In this document: positions 46,578-55,060 of the stretch, piece after piece
How positions within the stretch are numbered: position 1 is the stretch's first letter
How the letters are laid out: each line of letters begins with the position of its first letter
Assembly (NCBI RefSeq): GCF_018882125.1
Contig: NZ_JACVOZ010000002.1
Coordinates: 558,001-622,000 of the forward strand
Direction: 5' to 3'
DNA: 64,000 bases
From: Polynucleobacter sp. AP-Melu-500A-A1
Lineage (GTDB): Bacteria > Pseudomonadota > Gammaproteobacteria > Burkholderiales > Burkholderiaceae
The notes under the pieces: model-generated
Told to the model about the DNA's origin: nothing
The model's database searches: none
The model's input: the letters and a program-made list of their open reading frames with translations, nothing else
Position numbers and translations under genes: made by a program

Positions 46578-49500
46578 ATAAGCCCATGGATATCAAAGAA
46601 GTCATGATGGATCAAAGCTTGCTGGCTAAGCGTCTCAAACAAGAGACCTCTGGTGAAGTCATGACAGATATTGCCAGTCGCGGTAGATATGCAACCGATG
46701 CTTCCATTTATCAAGCGATGCCCGTTGCCGTATTGGTGCCAAAGACCGCAGAAGATATTGCTACAGCAATTGAGATTGCAGCTGATCTCAAAGTACCCGT
46801 ATTACCTAGAGGAGGCGGCACTAGTCAATGTGGTCAGACTACTGGCACTGCACTAGTCATTGATAACAGCAAATACTTCAGAAATGTTCTCGATCTCAAT
46901 ATTGATCAAGGCTATGTTGAAGTAGAGCCTGGCATGGTTCTCGATCATCTCAACGCTCAATTAAAACAATATGGCCTTTGGTATCCAGTAGATGTTTCTA
47001 CTGGAGGGCAAGCCACAATTGGTGGCATGGCAGGCAACAACTCATGCGGAAGTCGCTCTATTGCTTACGGCAATATGGTGCATAACGTCTTAGGTATTGA
47101 TGCTTGGCTAGCCAATGGGCAAATTGGACAATTTTCAGACTACGCCAATAGTTCTGGTGTTGCTAAACAACTGGGTGACTTTGTCAAAGGCTTGGCAAAC
47201 ACGCTTCAACCCGAGATTGAAGCTCGCTTTCCGAAAGTACTCAGACGGGTGGCGGGATATAACCTGGACATCTTTCATCCTCAAAGTGAATTGCCCTACA
47301 CCCAAGATGGCAGTGTCAATCTTTCGCATCTATTGGTTGGCAGTGAAGGTACGCTCGCCTACTTTAAGTCTCTCAAGCTCAAACTCTCTCCGCTAGCAGG
47401 ACATAAAGTGCTTGGCATTGTGAACTTTGCCAGCTTTTATAAAGCGATGGATAGTGCTCAACATATTGTCAAGCTCGGCCCTACCGCTGTGGAATTGGTC
47501 GATCGCACCATGATTGATTTGGCACGTAGTAATCCCAGTTTTCAGAAAACCATTGAAACAGCTTTGATTGATCCGCGAGCAAAAACTCCCGAAGCCATTC
47601 TGTTAGTGGAGTTCTCAGGTGAGTCACACGCTCCGCTCCTAGAAAAGCTCAAAGCACTTGAAGAGCTTATGGGTGATTTAGGTTTAGCAGGCACTCTAGT
47701 ACCTATGCCAGATGCCAGCTTGCAAAAGAATTTATGGGAAGTACGTAAGGCTGGCCTCAATATCATGATGAGCCTCAAAGGTGACGGCAAACCAGTGAGC
47801 TTTATTGAAGACTGTGCAGTTCCACTAGAGAGTTTGGCTGACTATACCCAAGCATTGACAGATGTCTTCTCTAAATACGGATCGCGTGGAACTTGGTATG
47901 CCCATGCTTCTGTTGGCACTCTGCACGTTCGCCCTATTTTGGATATGCGTAGAGACGGCGCGCAAAAGATGCGAGCAGTAGCGCAAGAGGCTTCTGAGTT
48001 GGTACGTAAATACAAAGGGGCATACAGTGGCGAGCATGGAGATGGTCTATGTCGCGGCGAATGGATCTCCTGGCAATTTGGGCCCAAGATTACCGAAGCC
48101 CTTGCAGAAATCAAAAACGCCTTTGATCCAAAAGGATTATTTAATCCAGGCAAGATCATCAATCCACCCAAGATGGATGATGTCAGCAACTTTAGATATC
48201 CACCAAGCTATAAAGTGATCCCGCTACAACCAGCACTGGATTGGTCGGCCTGGAATGTTCAAAATGATCCAATAACAGAGCAAACGACTGCCCCAGGTAC
48301 AGGCGGTGATCCTGCCATGGGTTTAGCTAAAGCTGTGGAGATGTGCAATAACAATGGCCACTGTCGTAAGTTTGATGCAGAAGTGATGTGTCCCAGCTAT
48401 CGTGTTACTCGAGATGAAAAACATCTCACCCGCGGTAGAGCCAATACATTGCGACTCGCAATTTCGAATCAATTAAATATTAAAGATGGAAGCTCGCCTC
48501 TAGCGAGTGATGCCATTAAAGAAGTAATGGAGCTTTGCGTCAGTTGTAAAGCCTGTCGCCGAGAGTGTCCAACTGGCGTAGATATGGCCAAGATGAAAAT
48601 TGAGTTTTTATCCGCTTATAAAAAGCGGATGGGGCATACATTACGCGATTTAGCAGTAGCTTATCTGCCTAAATATGCAGGCATGATTAGTAATACCCCA
48701 TTGCTGCCAACCATTCTGAATCTACGCAATCACATCGCGCCCATTGCCAAGCTACAAGAGTGGGTCATGGGAATATCTGCCCAAAGAAGTTTACCGATCT
48801 GGAAGAGTAAGACTTTTTGGAATAGAGGAAAGTCCATTAATGCTCATCAATTTACGCCAGAGCAACTGAGCACTGACTCAAAAAAGGGCGTGGTCTTACT
48901 GGCTGATACCTTTAATGCCTACTTTGAAGATGAGAACCTGCAAGCAGCATTACAAGTACTCAAAGCCGCTGGGTATCAAGTACATATTCCACACAAGAGT
49001 CAGAGTAAAGAAAAAAATCAGACTAATCAAACCAAGCAATCTAAAAATACTTGCTCTAAAGAGTTTTGCTGCGGTAGAACCTATTTAGCCGCAGGCATGG
49101 TGGATAAAGCGAAAGAAACTTTAGGCGAGCTCCTGGATCATCTCGTACCCTATGCAGATAAACAGATTCCCATCATTGGACTGGAGCCCTCATGTCTATT
49201 TACTTTGAAAGATGAGGCACTAGTCATGGGCTTTGGCGAGCGTGCTATCAGCGTGAGCAAGCAAGCCCAACTCTTAGAAGAATTCTTGGCTAAAGAAGTA
49301 AGAGAAGGAAAACTTACCCTCAATCTCAAATCAGCAGACAAAGCCGTCTTGTTTCATGGGCACTGCCATCAAAAAGCATTTGCAGCAGTGACCCCCGCCA
49401 TGGAATTACTCAAACTTATTCCGAATGCGCAAGCAAAACTGATTGAATCTTCATGCTGCGGAATGGCTGGTAGCTTTGGCTATGAAGCGGAACACATTGG

Positions 49501-49660
49501 AGTATCGAAACAAATGGCAGAGGCCAATCTATTGCCAGCGATTCGTAAAGCGCCTGATAGTTGGGTAGTAGCCGATGGTACGAGCTGTCGTCATCAAATT
49601 GCAGATGGCACTCAAAGAGAGGCAGTCCATATCGCCAGAATCTTAGCCGCACATCTCTAG
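46574..49660 (+). CDS. FAD-linked oxidase fused to Fe-S/cysteine-rich reductase domain
   Basis: This 1028-residue protein resembles YdiJ (D-2-hydroxyglutarate dehydrogenase) and a GlcD-GlcF fusion. The FAD-binding domain (about 45-260) has LPRGGGTSQCGQTTG and GGMAGNNSCGSRS. The FAD-oxidase C domain (about 260-540) ends YSGEHGDGLCRGEW and LFNPGKIINPP. Two 4Fe-4S motifs follow (CNNNGHCRKFDAEVMCP and CVSCKACRRECP), then CCG-type domains (CCGRTYLAAGM and SCCGMAGSFGYE). It would oxidise a D-2-hydroxyacid and pass electrons through Fe-S centres. A Lys/Gln/Asn-rich linker (near residue 815) precedes the first CCG. The substrate is not fixed by the sequence. The gntR and aminotransferase neighbours suggest glycolate or a related acid. 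Confidence 0.87.
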   Translation: MNKPMDIKEVMMDQSLLAKRLKQETSGEVMTDIASRGRYATDASIYQAMPVAVLVPKTAEDIATAIEIAADLKVPVLPRGGGTSQCGQTTGTALVIDNSKYFRNVLDLNIDQGYVEVEPGMVLDHLNAQLKQYGLWYPVDVSTGGQATIGGMAGNNSCGSRSIAYGNMVHNVLGIDAWLANGQIGQFSDYANSSGVAKQLGDFVKGLANTLQPEIEARFPKVLRRVAGYNLDIFHPQSELPYTQDGSVNLSHLLVGSEGTLAYFKSLKLKLSPLAGHKVLGIVNFASFYKAMDSAQHIVKLGPTAVELVDRTMIDLARSNPSFQKTIETALIDPRAKTPEAILLVEFSGESHAPLLEKLKALEELMGDLGLAGTLVPMPDASLQKNLWEVRKAGLNIMMSLKGDGKPVSFIEDCAVPLESLADYTQALTDVFSKYGSRGTWYAHASVGTLHVRPILDMRRDGAQKMRAVAQEASELVRKYKGAYSGEHGDGLCRGEWISWQFGPKITEALAEIKNAFDPKGLFNPGKIINPPKMDDVSNFRYPPSYKVIPLQPALDWSAWNVQNDPITEQTTAPGTGGDPAMGLAKAVEMCNNNGHCRKFDAEVMCPSYRVTRDEKHLTRGRANTLRLAISNQLNIKDGSSPLASDAIKEVMELCVSCKACRRECPTGVDMAKMKIEFLSAYKKRMGHTLRDLAVAYLPKYAGMISNTPLLPTILNLRNHIAPIAKLQEWVMGISAQRSLPIWKSKTFWNRGKSINAHQFTPEQLSTDSKKGVVLLADTFNAYFEDENLQAALQVLKAAGYQVHIPHKSQSKEKNQTNQTKQSKNTCSKEFCCGRTYLAAGMVDKAKETLGELLDHLVPYADKQIPIIGLEPSCLFTLKDEALVMGFGERAISVSKQAQLLEEFLAKEVREGKLTLNLKSADKAVLFHGHCHQKAFAAVTPAMELLKLIPNAQAKLIESSCCGMAGSFGYEAEHIGVSKQMAEANLLPAIRKAPDSWVVADGTSCRHQIADGTQREAVHIARILAAHL

Positions 49661-49702
49661 ATAAAGCAGGGCTACTAAGATCACTGAGGCCACTGAGATT
49701 GC

Positions 49703-50047
49703 TTATTGGATAAAGCCGACAGCCATCATTAATAGCGTTCCCGTCAATAGTGCTGGGATCAAACGCTTGGTAGGTTTAGACACCATCACCCCGATACTAA
49801 GTACGCAAATCAAAATCCGGGCCCATGTGGGAACGTTATTCATCAAACCAATTGGAAATAAGATGAGGCGAACTGTCAAAGTCGCTACCATTGCATAAGT
49901 AATTGCCGTTAACCAACGAAAGATTTCACTATCTTGGTTAATGCGTCCTGAGAGCATGACACCAATCGCGCGACACACATAAGTCCCAACACACGCACCA
50001 GCAAGGGCCACCCACAAACCCCAGCCTTGAAGAGAAGTATTCATCAT
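49703..50047 (-). CDS. azlD: Branched-chain amino acid exporter subunit AzlD
   Basis: This 114-residue protein has four membrane helices and the AzlD pattern ACVGTYVCRAIGVMLSGRI, then WLTAITYAMVATLTVRLI. With AzlC it forms an amino-acid efflux pair (AzlCD/YgaZH type). It starts 7 bp after azlC on the same strand. Substrate is inferred from the family only. Confidence 0.85.
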   Translation of the reverse strand: MMNTSLQGWGLWVALAGACVGTYVCRAIGVMLSGRINQDSEIFRWLTAITYAMVATLTVRLILFPIGLMNNVPTWARILICVLSIGVMVSKPTKRLIPALLTGTLLMMAVGFIQ

Positions 50048-50054
50048 CTACGCA

Positions 50055-50840
50055 TCATCCGATGAGCCCTGCTCTCTTGCGAAGCCACTTACGATCAATG
50101 TAATACGCAACAGTCCCAGCTATAAGGCCTGTAGTTAATAGACTGGTATCACGATCAAGAATGGTAAATATTGGCGCTAGAAGGCATCCTAAACAAATAG
50201 CAATACGATTAATCCATGGCTTCACTTCGGTAAAGGTAAGTAAGAAAAAAAGTGGGTTAATGAAGACGAGGCCAAGAGTGATTGGCGTTGGTACTAAACC
50301 TGCTAAAAAATATCCCAAGATGGTGCCGGGAACTGAGAGTAGCCAACACAATAAACCCAAGCCTACAAAATAACTTAAGCGATGTTTAGCTTCAATGGAT
50401 GAAAACTCTTTCATTGAAACAGCCCAGGCTGTCATGGCTAGTAAATGCACTGAGGCATAAAGATGACGATTACGATCTTTATCATGGAGCTGTGGAAAGA
50501 GTGTCACTGTCATAGTGACAAAGCGAGTAGAGGTCAAGGTCACAGCCAGTGCAATTGCTAACACAGAAGAGCCAGTGACTACCATCTCCAGCAGCACCAC
50601 CTGACCTGGCAACGCAAACATGAAAATACTACTGAAAGTAGTAAACCAGCCATCAAGGCCTGCACTGCGGCCCATTGCTCCAAACCCCACCATGCCTGCA
50701 AAGAGCACCATTGCAGGAGCGCCAGCAGCATCTCGCATACCAGACCAAAAGGCATCACTACGACTTTTAAAACGTTCGGCTGCCGAACCCTCTAGAGGGA
50801 TTTCACTTGGGTCGATATAAGGTTGATCGGCTGATGACAT
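50055..50840 (-). CDS. azlC: Branched-chain amino acid exporter subunit AzlC
   Basis: This 261-residue protein has about six membrane helices. Landmarks are FWSGMRDAAGAPAMVLFAGMVGFGAMGRSAGL, then GQVVLLEMVVTGSSVLAIALAVTLTSTRF. It is the larger half of the AzlCD exporter, and azlD follows directly. An acidic N-terminal extension of about 30 residues precedes the first helix. It is convergent with the FAD/Fe-S dehydrogenase gene through azlD. Confidence 0.85.
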   Translation of the reverse strand: MSSADQPYIDPSEIPLEGSAAERFKSRSDAFWSGMRDAAGAPAMVLFAGMVGFGAMGRSAGLDGWFTTFSSIFMFALPGQVVLLEMVVTGSSVLAIALAVTLTSTRFVTMTVTLFPQLHDKDRNRHLYASVHLLAMTAWAVSMKEFSSIEAKHRLSYFVGLGLLCWLLSVPGTILGYFLAGLVPTPITLGLVFINPLFFLLTFTEVKPWINRIAICLGCLLAPIFTILDRDTSLLTTGLIAGTVAYYIDRKWLRKRAGLIG

Positions 50841-50873
50841 TCAAGGATTGTAAAAGCATAGGCCAAAGCCTGC

Positions 50874-51965
50874 TTAAGAAAGTGCCCACTCGATATGCTC
50901 TGCAACCAAAGGCTCGACAGATGGCAAAGCATCGCTTAATGCTTTACGAATTAATTCTTTCTCAGAAAATGAAAGATCCGGGCTAGCCAGTGCATTGCCC
51001 ATAGCCACAGCTAAGTTACGGCGCCATCGCAGATACCCAATGCGGCGAATGGCACTGCCCTCATGGCGCTTATTGAACTCTGCCTCTGTCCATGACCACA
51101 AATGCAGCAAGCTAGCTTGGCCTAAACCATGGCGCTCAGCAAAATCCGATAACTCAGTACGTTTAGCAAATTTATTCCAGGGACAAATTAACTGGCAATC
51201 ATCACATCCATAAATGCGATTACCCATCGCCCGCCTAAACTCCAGAGGAATTTCTCCAGGATTTTCGATTGTGAGATAAGAAATGCAGCGGCGTGCATCT
51301 AATTGATACGGTGCAGTGATCGCTTGTGTAGGACACACTGTCATACAGGCATTGCAAGTTCCGCAGTGATCTTCTTGTTCTTCATCTAAGGGTAATGGCA
51401 TATCTACCAAGATCTCACCTAAGAAAAACATCGAGCCGTAATTTCGGTTCAGCAAGAGTGTATGTTTACCACGCCAACCTAAACCTGCTTTGCGTGCCAA
51501 CTCTACTTCCATCAAGGGTGCAGAATCAGTAAAGACACGATAACCAAAGGCGCCTATTTTGGCTTCAACCATCTGGGTTAATTCTTGTAAGCGATTGCGT
51601 AAGACCTTGTGATAGTCACGACCACGCGCATAAATAGAAACTACTGCCTGAGTAGGATCTTGTAAACGCTGCCATTCTCGATCAAAGTCGCCTTCTGGAA
51701 GAAGGTAGCTCATGGATACGCAGATGACTCGAACAGTGCCCGGCACTAATAGCTGGGGATCTGAACGTAACTCAGCATGACGCTCCATATATTCCATAGC
51801 ACCATGACGGCCATCTGCCAGCCATTGCTTCAAACGTTCACTTGCAGAGCCTAAGTAAGTGTCGGTAACGCGTAATTGATCAAAGCCCAGTTTTGCAGCC
51901 TCTTCCCCCAACCAATTACGCAGATTGGATTCGTCTAATGTGGAGGAAGAATTACTAAAAGTCAT
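50874..51965 (-). CDS. queG: Epoxyqueuosine reductase
   Basis: This protein of about 363 residues catalyses the last step of queuosine synthesis, reducing epoxyqueuosine in tRNA, with cobalamin and two 4Fe-4S clusters. Cluster motifs are CGTCNACMTVCPTQAI and CDDCQLICPWNKFA with RRCISY between them. The ATG at 51965 (MTFSNSS) is preferred over an upstream in-frame codon. The cobalamin requirement makes it one local user of the B12 uptake operon. It is divergent from tsaE with 43 bp between starts. Confidence 0.94.
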   Translation of the reverse strand: MTFSNSSSTLDESNLRNWLGEEAAKLGFDQLRVTDTYLGSASERLKQWLADGRHGAMEYMERHAELRSDPQLLVPGTVRVICVSMSYLLPEGDFDREWQRLQDPTQAVVSIYARGRDYHKVLRNRLQELTQMVEAKIGAFGYRVFTDSAPLMEVELARKAGLGWRGKHTLLLNRNYGSMFFLGEILVDMPLPLDEEQEDHCGTCNACMTVCPTQAITAPYQLDARRCISYLTIENPGEIPLEFRRAMGNRIYGCDDCQLICPWNKFAKRTELSDFAERHGLGQASLLHLWSWTEAEFNKRHEGSAIRRIGYLRWRRNLAVAMGNALASPDLSFSEKELIRKALSDALPSVEPLVAEHIEWALS

Positions 51966-52008
51966 GATGAATACAGAATGTAGCTCAATAATTGAATAAA
52001 CTAGCGTA

Positions 52009-52533
52009 ATGGGCAAAACACAGGCATCTATTGAGCACTATTGTAGGCAGGAAGCGCAAACAGCATCCTTAGCCAAGAACTTTGCCGCTAGCATTACTCA
52101 GCTTCTGAGTAAAGATCCACAGACTCACCTCAATATCAGCCTAGAGGGTGATCTGGGCGCTGGTAAGACTACTTTTGCTAGATACCTTATTCAAGGCTTG
52201 GGTCATGAGGGCAAAGTCAAAAGTCCTACCTATACCTTATGTGAGCTCTACCCACTCCAGATCGGTAAAGCAGCATTGACTGCGTATCACTTTGATCTCT
52301 TTCGGATGAATGATCCATTAGAGTGGCAAGAAGCAGGCTTTGGGGAATATTTCGATGAGCCTGGATTTTGTTTAATTGAGTGGCCTGAAAAAGCAGAAGG
52401 TACGCTCCCCACATTTGATATCCGAATTTCTCTCATAGCCGGTACCGAAGAAAATGATCGCAAGATTCATATTCAAGCGGCATCAGAGCTAGGGCTTAGC
52501 GTTCTCAATGCAATGAACACTATTGCTAAATAG
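52009..52533 (+). CDS. tsaE: tRNA threonylcarbamoyladenosine synthesis ATPase TsaE
   Basis: This 174-residue P-loop ATPase has LEGDLGAGKTTFARYLIQGLG (Walker A), SPTYTLCELY and HFDLFRMNDPLEWQEAGFGEYFDEPGFCLIEWPEKAEG. It works with TsaB and TsaD to form t6A37 in ANN-reading tRNAs. It is followed 10 bp later by the amidase gene, the tsaE-amiC order common in proteobacteria. Confidence 0.94.
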   Translation: MGKTQASIEHYCRQEAQTASLAKNFAASITQLLSKDPQTHLNISLEGDLGAGKTTFARYLIQGLGHEGKVKSPTYTLCELYPLQIGKAALTAYHFDLFRMNDPLEWQEAGFGEYFDEPGFCLIEWPEKAEGTLPTFDIRISLIAGTEENDRKIHIQAASELGLSVLNAMNTIAK

Positions 52534-52543
52534 CCAGCAAGTC

Positions 52544-53869
52544 ATGAGTAAACAAAAAACCAATCTCTCCAGAAGAAGCTATTTACAAAGTTCGGCGAAG
52601 TTATTAGGTTTTGTTTTATTACTTGGTGAGATGGATATTGCCTGGGGCGCCAAGATTTTAGGAGTGCGAGTTTGGCCTTCTGAGGATTACACCCGAATTA
52701 CCCTTGAGTCTGATACACCACTCCCTATTACTCAACAGATCCTGACCAATCCAGATCGTCTGGTGGTAGATGTGCAAGGGTTAGAACTTAATCCCACACT
52801 CAAAGATCTGGTAGCTAAGGTAAAGCCGAATGATCCTTATGTTTCCCAGATTCGGGTAGGGCAATTTCAGCCGGGGATTGTGCGCTTGGTATTTGATTTA
52901 AAAGAACCCATCAAGCCTCAGCTATTTACTTTAGAGCCTGTTGGGGAATACAAGTACCGCATGGTATTTGACCTTTACCCGACTACTCCGCCAGATCCGT
53001 TAATGGAATTAGTCAAAAGTAGCGCCCGCAAGGAATCGGCTTTAGCAAAGTCTAATGAAGAAATTGATCTGATTGCACAATTTGCAGCTAAGAAAGACAT
53101 TCCGAAGGCTCCAGTAGCTCAAGCGATTCCAGAAACCAAAGAAGCACCAGCAAAATACAAAAGGCTGATTACCATTGCCATTGATCCAGGACATGGCGGC
53201 GAAGACCCTGGGGCGATTGGCTCTATGGGCTCCAAAGAAAAAAATGTAGTGCTCTCAATTGCCAAGCGACTGCGTGACAAGATTGAAGGTGAAGCGTACA
53301 TGCGGCCATTCTTAACGCGTGATGGTGATTACTTTGTGCCTTTAAACACAAGAGTACAAAAAGCCAGACGCGTTGAGGCAGACCTATTCGTTTCCATTCA
53401 TGCTGATGCCTTTATTCAGCCCCATGCCAAAGGGGCATCCGTGTTTGCACTTTCACAACTTGGTGCTAGTAGTTCAATGGCGCGTTGGATGGCTAATAAA
53501 GAAAATGCTTCTGACCTCATTGGTGGCATCAATATCAAGACCAAAGATCAGCAAGTGGCTAACTTGCTATTGGATATGTCGACAACTGCTCAAATCAAGG
53601 ACTCCCTACAAGTAGGCAATTCGATTCTGAAACAAATTGGTGGATTTGCACCCCTACACAAAGGAAAAGTAGAACAAGCCAGTTTTGCCGTTTTGAAGGC
53701 TCCAGATATCCCGTCCATTCTGGTAGAAACAGCGTTTATTAGCAACCCTCAAGAAGAAGCTCGATTAAATGATGATGGCTATCAAGACCGCATCGCAGAA
53801 GCAATTTTGAAGGGAATTAAGGAGTATTTTTCTAAAAATCCGCCAGTCGCCAGACGCACTAATTCATAA
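52544..53869 (+). CDS. amiC: N-acetylmuramoyl-L-alanine amidase, Tat-exported
   Basis: This 441-residue cell-wall amidase starts at ATG 52544. A twin-arginine signal (LSRRSYLQSSAKLLGFVLLL) leads into an AMIN domain (about 35-140), which targets the septum. After a linker, the Amidase_3 domain (about 205-435) has IDPGHGGEDPGAIG, EKNVVL, SIHADAF and the late glutamate VETAFISNP. It splits peptidoglycan for daughter-cell separation. An in-frame TTG 21 bp upstream is not needed. Confidence 0.93.
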   Translation: MSKQKTNLSRRSYLQSSAKLLGFVLLLGEMDIAWGAKILGVRVWPSEDYTRITLESDTPLPITQQILTNPDRLVVDVQGLELNPTLKDLVAKVKPNDPYVSQIRVGQFQPGIVRLVFDLKEPIKPQLFTLEPVGEYKYRMVFDLYPTTPPDPLMELVKSSARKESALAKSNEEIDLIAQFAAKKDIPKAPVAQAIPETKEAPAKYKRLITIAIDPGHGGEDPGAIGSMGSKEKNVVLSIAKRLRDKIEGEAYMRPFLTRDGDYFVPLNTRVQKARRVEADLFVSIHADAFIQPHAKGASVFALSQLGASSSMARWMANKENASDLIGGINIKTKDQQVANLLLDMSTTAQIKDSLQVGNSILKQIGGFAPLHKGKVEQASFAVLKAPDIPSILVETAFISNPQEEARLNDDGYQDRIAEAILKGIKEYFSKNPPVARRTNS

Positions 53870-53955
53870 GGGACTTGTAAGCACAAGGGTTCAAAGGGAT
53901 GCCTTGATAGGCCAAGTAAAGCCCCTAAACTTCTTGCTATAATCTTTGTTTTACT

Positions 53956-54031
53956 GGGTCGGTAGCTCAGTCGGTAGAGCAGCGGACTTTTAATCCGTTG
54001 GTCGCGAGTTCGAATCTCGCCCGACCCACCA
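53956..54031 (+). tRNA. tRNA-Lys (anticodon TTT)
   Basis: This 76-nt tRNA starts GGGTCGGTAGCTCAGTCGG. The anticodon loop CTTTTAA gives UUU. The T arm contains GTTCGAATC and CCA is encoded. A perfect TATAAT box at 53938-53943 would start transcription 6 bases before the gene. Degenerate copies of its anticodon region occur twice within the next 800 bp. Confidence 0.98.
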
Positions 54032-54036
54032 AAAAT

Positions 54037-54066
54037 AAAGCCCTTGAATGTATATTCAGGGGCTTT
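54037..54066 (+). terminator. Terminator of tRNA-Lys
   Basis: AAAGCCC-TTGAAT and ATTCAG-GGGCTTT pair around a 4-base loop to give a stem of about 13 bp, followed by TT. It starts 6 bp after the encoded CCA of tRNA-Lys. Confidence 0.75.
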
Positions 54067-54090
54067 TCCATTACAGAAACAGAAGAATTC

Positions 54091-54119
54091 AGAGCAACGG
54101 ACTTTAGCACCGTTGCTCT
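54091..54119 (+). repeat. Degenerate tRNA-Lys anticodon-arm copy, hairpin
   Basis: AGAGCAACGG and CCGTTGCTCT form a perfect 10-bp stem around ACTTTAGCA. The block matches the D-stem end to anticodon-stem part of the adjacent tRNA-Lys at 22 of 28 bases (tRNA positions 53976-54003). It is not a full tRNA. It lies between the tRNA terminator and the DUF433 gene and may be one boundary of an inserted segment. Confidence 0.6.
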
Positions 54120-54209
54120 AAAAACCAGTCTTAAGGCCTATAAAAGCACTACCTAATATGGGTGCTTTGAAGTGATGACTTTAAAACATCAAAATGCTAA
54201 TATCTAATC

Positions 54210-54431
54210 ATGATTAATTGGTCAAACTGCCCAGCTGTAGAAAGCGCTCCCGAGCGCGTTAGCGGAGCTTTGGTATTTTCCGGATCCCGCGTACCTATTG
54301 CTGCCCTCTTTGAAAATTTAGAAGATGGAATTTCGATCAAAGAATTTATTGAAATCTTTCCAGGCATTAAATTAGAGCAAGCCCGTGCTGTTTTGGATTT
54401 TGCAGCCAAGAATTCACTTACTGCTGCGTGA
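54210..54431 (+). CDS. DUF433 antitoxin-like protein
   Basis: This 73-residue protein of the DUF433 family is a compact helical DNA-binding fold related to VapB45-type antitoxins. The conserved pattern is GALVFSGSRVPIAALFENLEDGISIKEFIEIFPGI, then QARAVLDFAA. It overlaps the next gene by 4 bp. The pair has the layout of a type II toxin-antitoxin module with the antitoxin first. Direct tests are lacking for most family members. Confidence 0.85.
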   Translation: MINWSNCPAVESAPERVSGALVFSGSRVPIAALFENLEDGISIKEFIEIFPGIKLEQARAVLDFAAKNSLTAA

Positions 54432-54757
54432 AAATATTATTTGATCAGGGAACACCTGCGCCCTTAAGAGATCTTTTACCTAATCATGATGTATCGACTG
54501 CTTATGAATTAGGTTGGTCAACTTTGAAAAATGGGGAACTCTTAAGCGCAGCGGAATCAAATGGTTTTGAGGTTTTTATTACAACTGATACTAATCTTCG
54601 CTATCAACAGAATCTTATCCAAAGAAAAATTGCCATAGTGGTGCTTAGCACAACCAGTTGGCCAAGAATAAAACCTAATACATCTGAAATTATTGCGGCA
54701 GTTAATCAGTCTTCAAGCAATAGCTTTATCGAAGTAAATATCCCATTTGATGACTAA
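54428..54757 (+). CDS. DUF5615 PIN-like toxin-type protein
   Basis: This 109-residue protein of the DUF5615 family is a minimal PIN-like (Mut7-C related) domain. It starts KILFDQGTPAPLRDLLPNHDVSTAYELGW with the first acidic residue (D6). The central ESNGFEVFITTDTNLRYQQNL carries the conserved TTD and later acidic site. PIN toxins such as VapC cleave tRNA or rRNA. The start is a GTG overlapping the DUF433 stop. Activity is inferred from fold and context. Confidence 0.85.
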   Translation: MKILFDQGTPAPLRDLLPNHDVSTAYELGWSTLKNGELLSAAESNGFEVFITTDTNLRYQQNLIQRKIAIVVLSTTSWPRIKPNTSEIIAAVNQSSSNSFIEVNIPFDD

Positions 54758-54778
54758 GTAGCAATATATTTAAATCAG

Positions 54779-54815
54779 TGCAACGGACTGTTTATCCGTT
54801 GGTCATGAGTTCGAA
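54779..54815 (+). repeat. Degenerate tRNA-Lys fragment (anticodon to T arm)
   Basis: GCAACGGACTGTTTATCC then GTTGGTCATGAGTTCGAA matches tRNA-Lys from its anticodon stem to the T loop at about 31 of 36 bases. The match ends before the acceptor 3' strand. It follows the DUF5615 stop by about 20 bp. With the hairpin at 54091 it brackets the two-gene module between tRNA-Lys fragments. Confidence 0.7.
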
Positions 54816-55060
54816 AACGAAGTTTTGGCGTAGCCAATCATGCCCACTGCCCAGTTATGCAAAAACCTTAAAGAAATCTTGGAGATTTTTCTTTTTAGGC
54901 CTCTCTAAAGGTCTGCGCTAAGCCTGGCCTGTAGTGAATGAAGATCACAGATGTTGGGCTAAAAATTTTCTCATTTAATTTACATACCTTTGTAATAAAA
55001 AGAGTTAGTGGCCAAGTAGCCTATAGAGATAAAAGATCAACAGTATGTAGCTATTCGCTT
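54816..55060. other. Intergenic remainder with weak hairpin terminator
   Basis: A long imperfect hairpin (CCTTAAAGAAATCT-TGG-AGATTTTTC and onward, 54867-54899) ends in a T-run on the plus strand. It could end transcription of the DUF433/DUF5615 pair. The remaining sequence to the multicopper oxidase stop holds no open frame, repeat or RNA that I can recognise. Confidence 0.4.

Noticed and set aside
47842..48189. Minus-strand 115-codon frame within the FAD/Fe-S dehydrogenase
   Set aside because: It is antisense to conserved motifs of the dehydrogenase and has no ribosome binding site or family match.
54037..54066. Inverted repeat after tRNA-Lys as an attachment site
   Set aside because: It has the stem and short T-run of an ordinary tRNA terminator. 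The tRNA-derived fragments further on are better boundary candidates.
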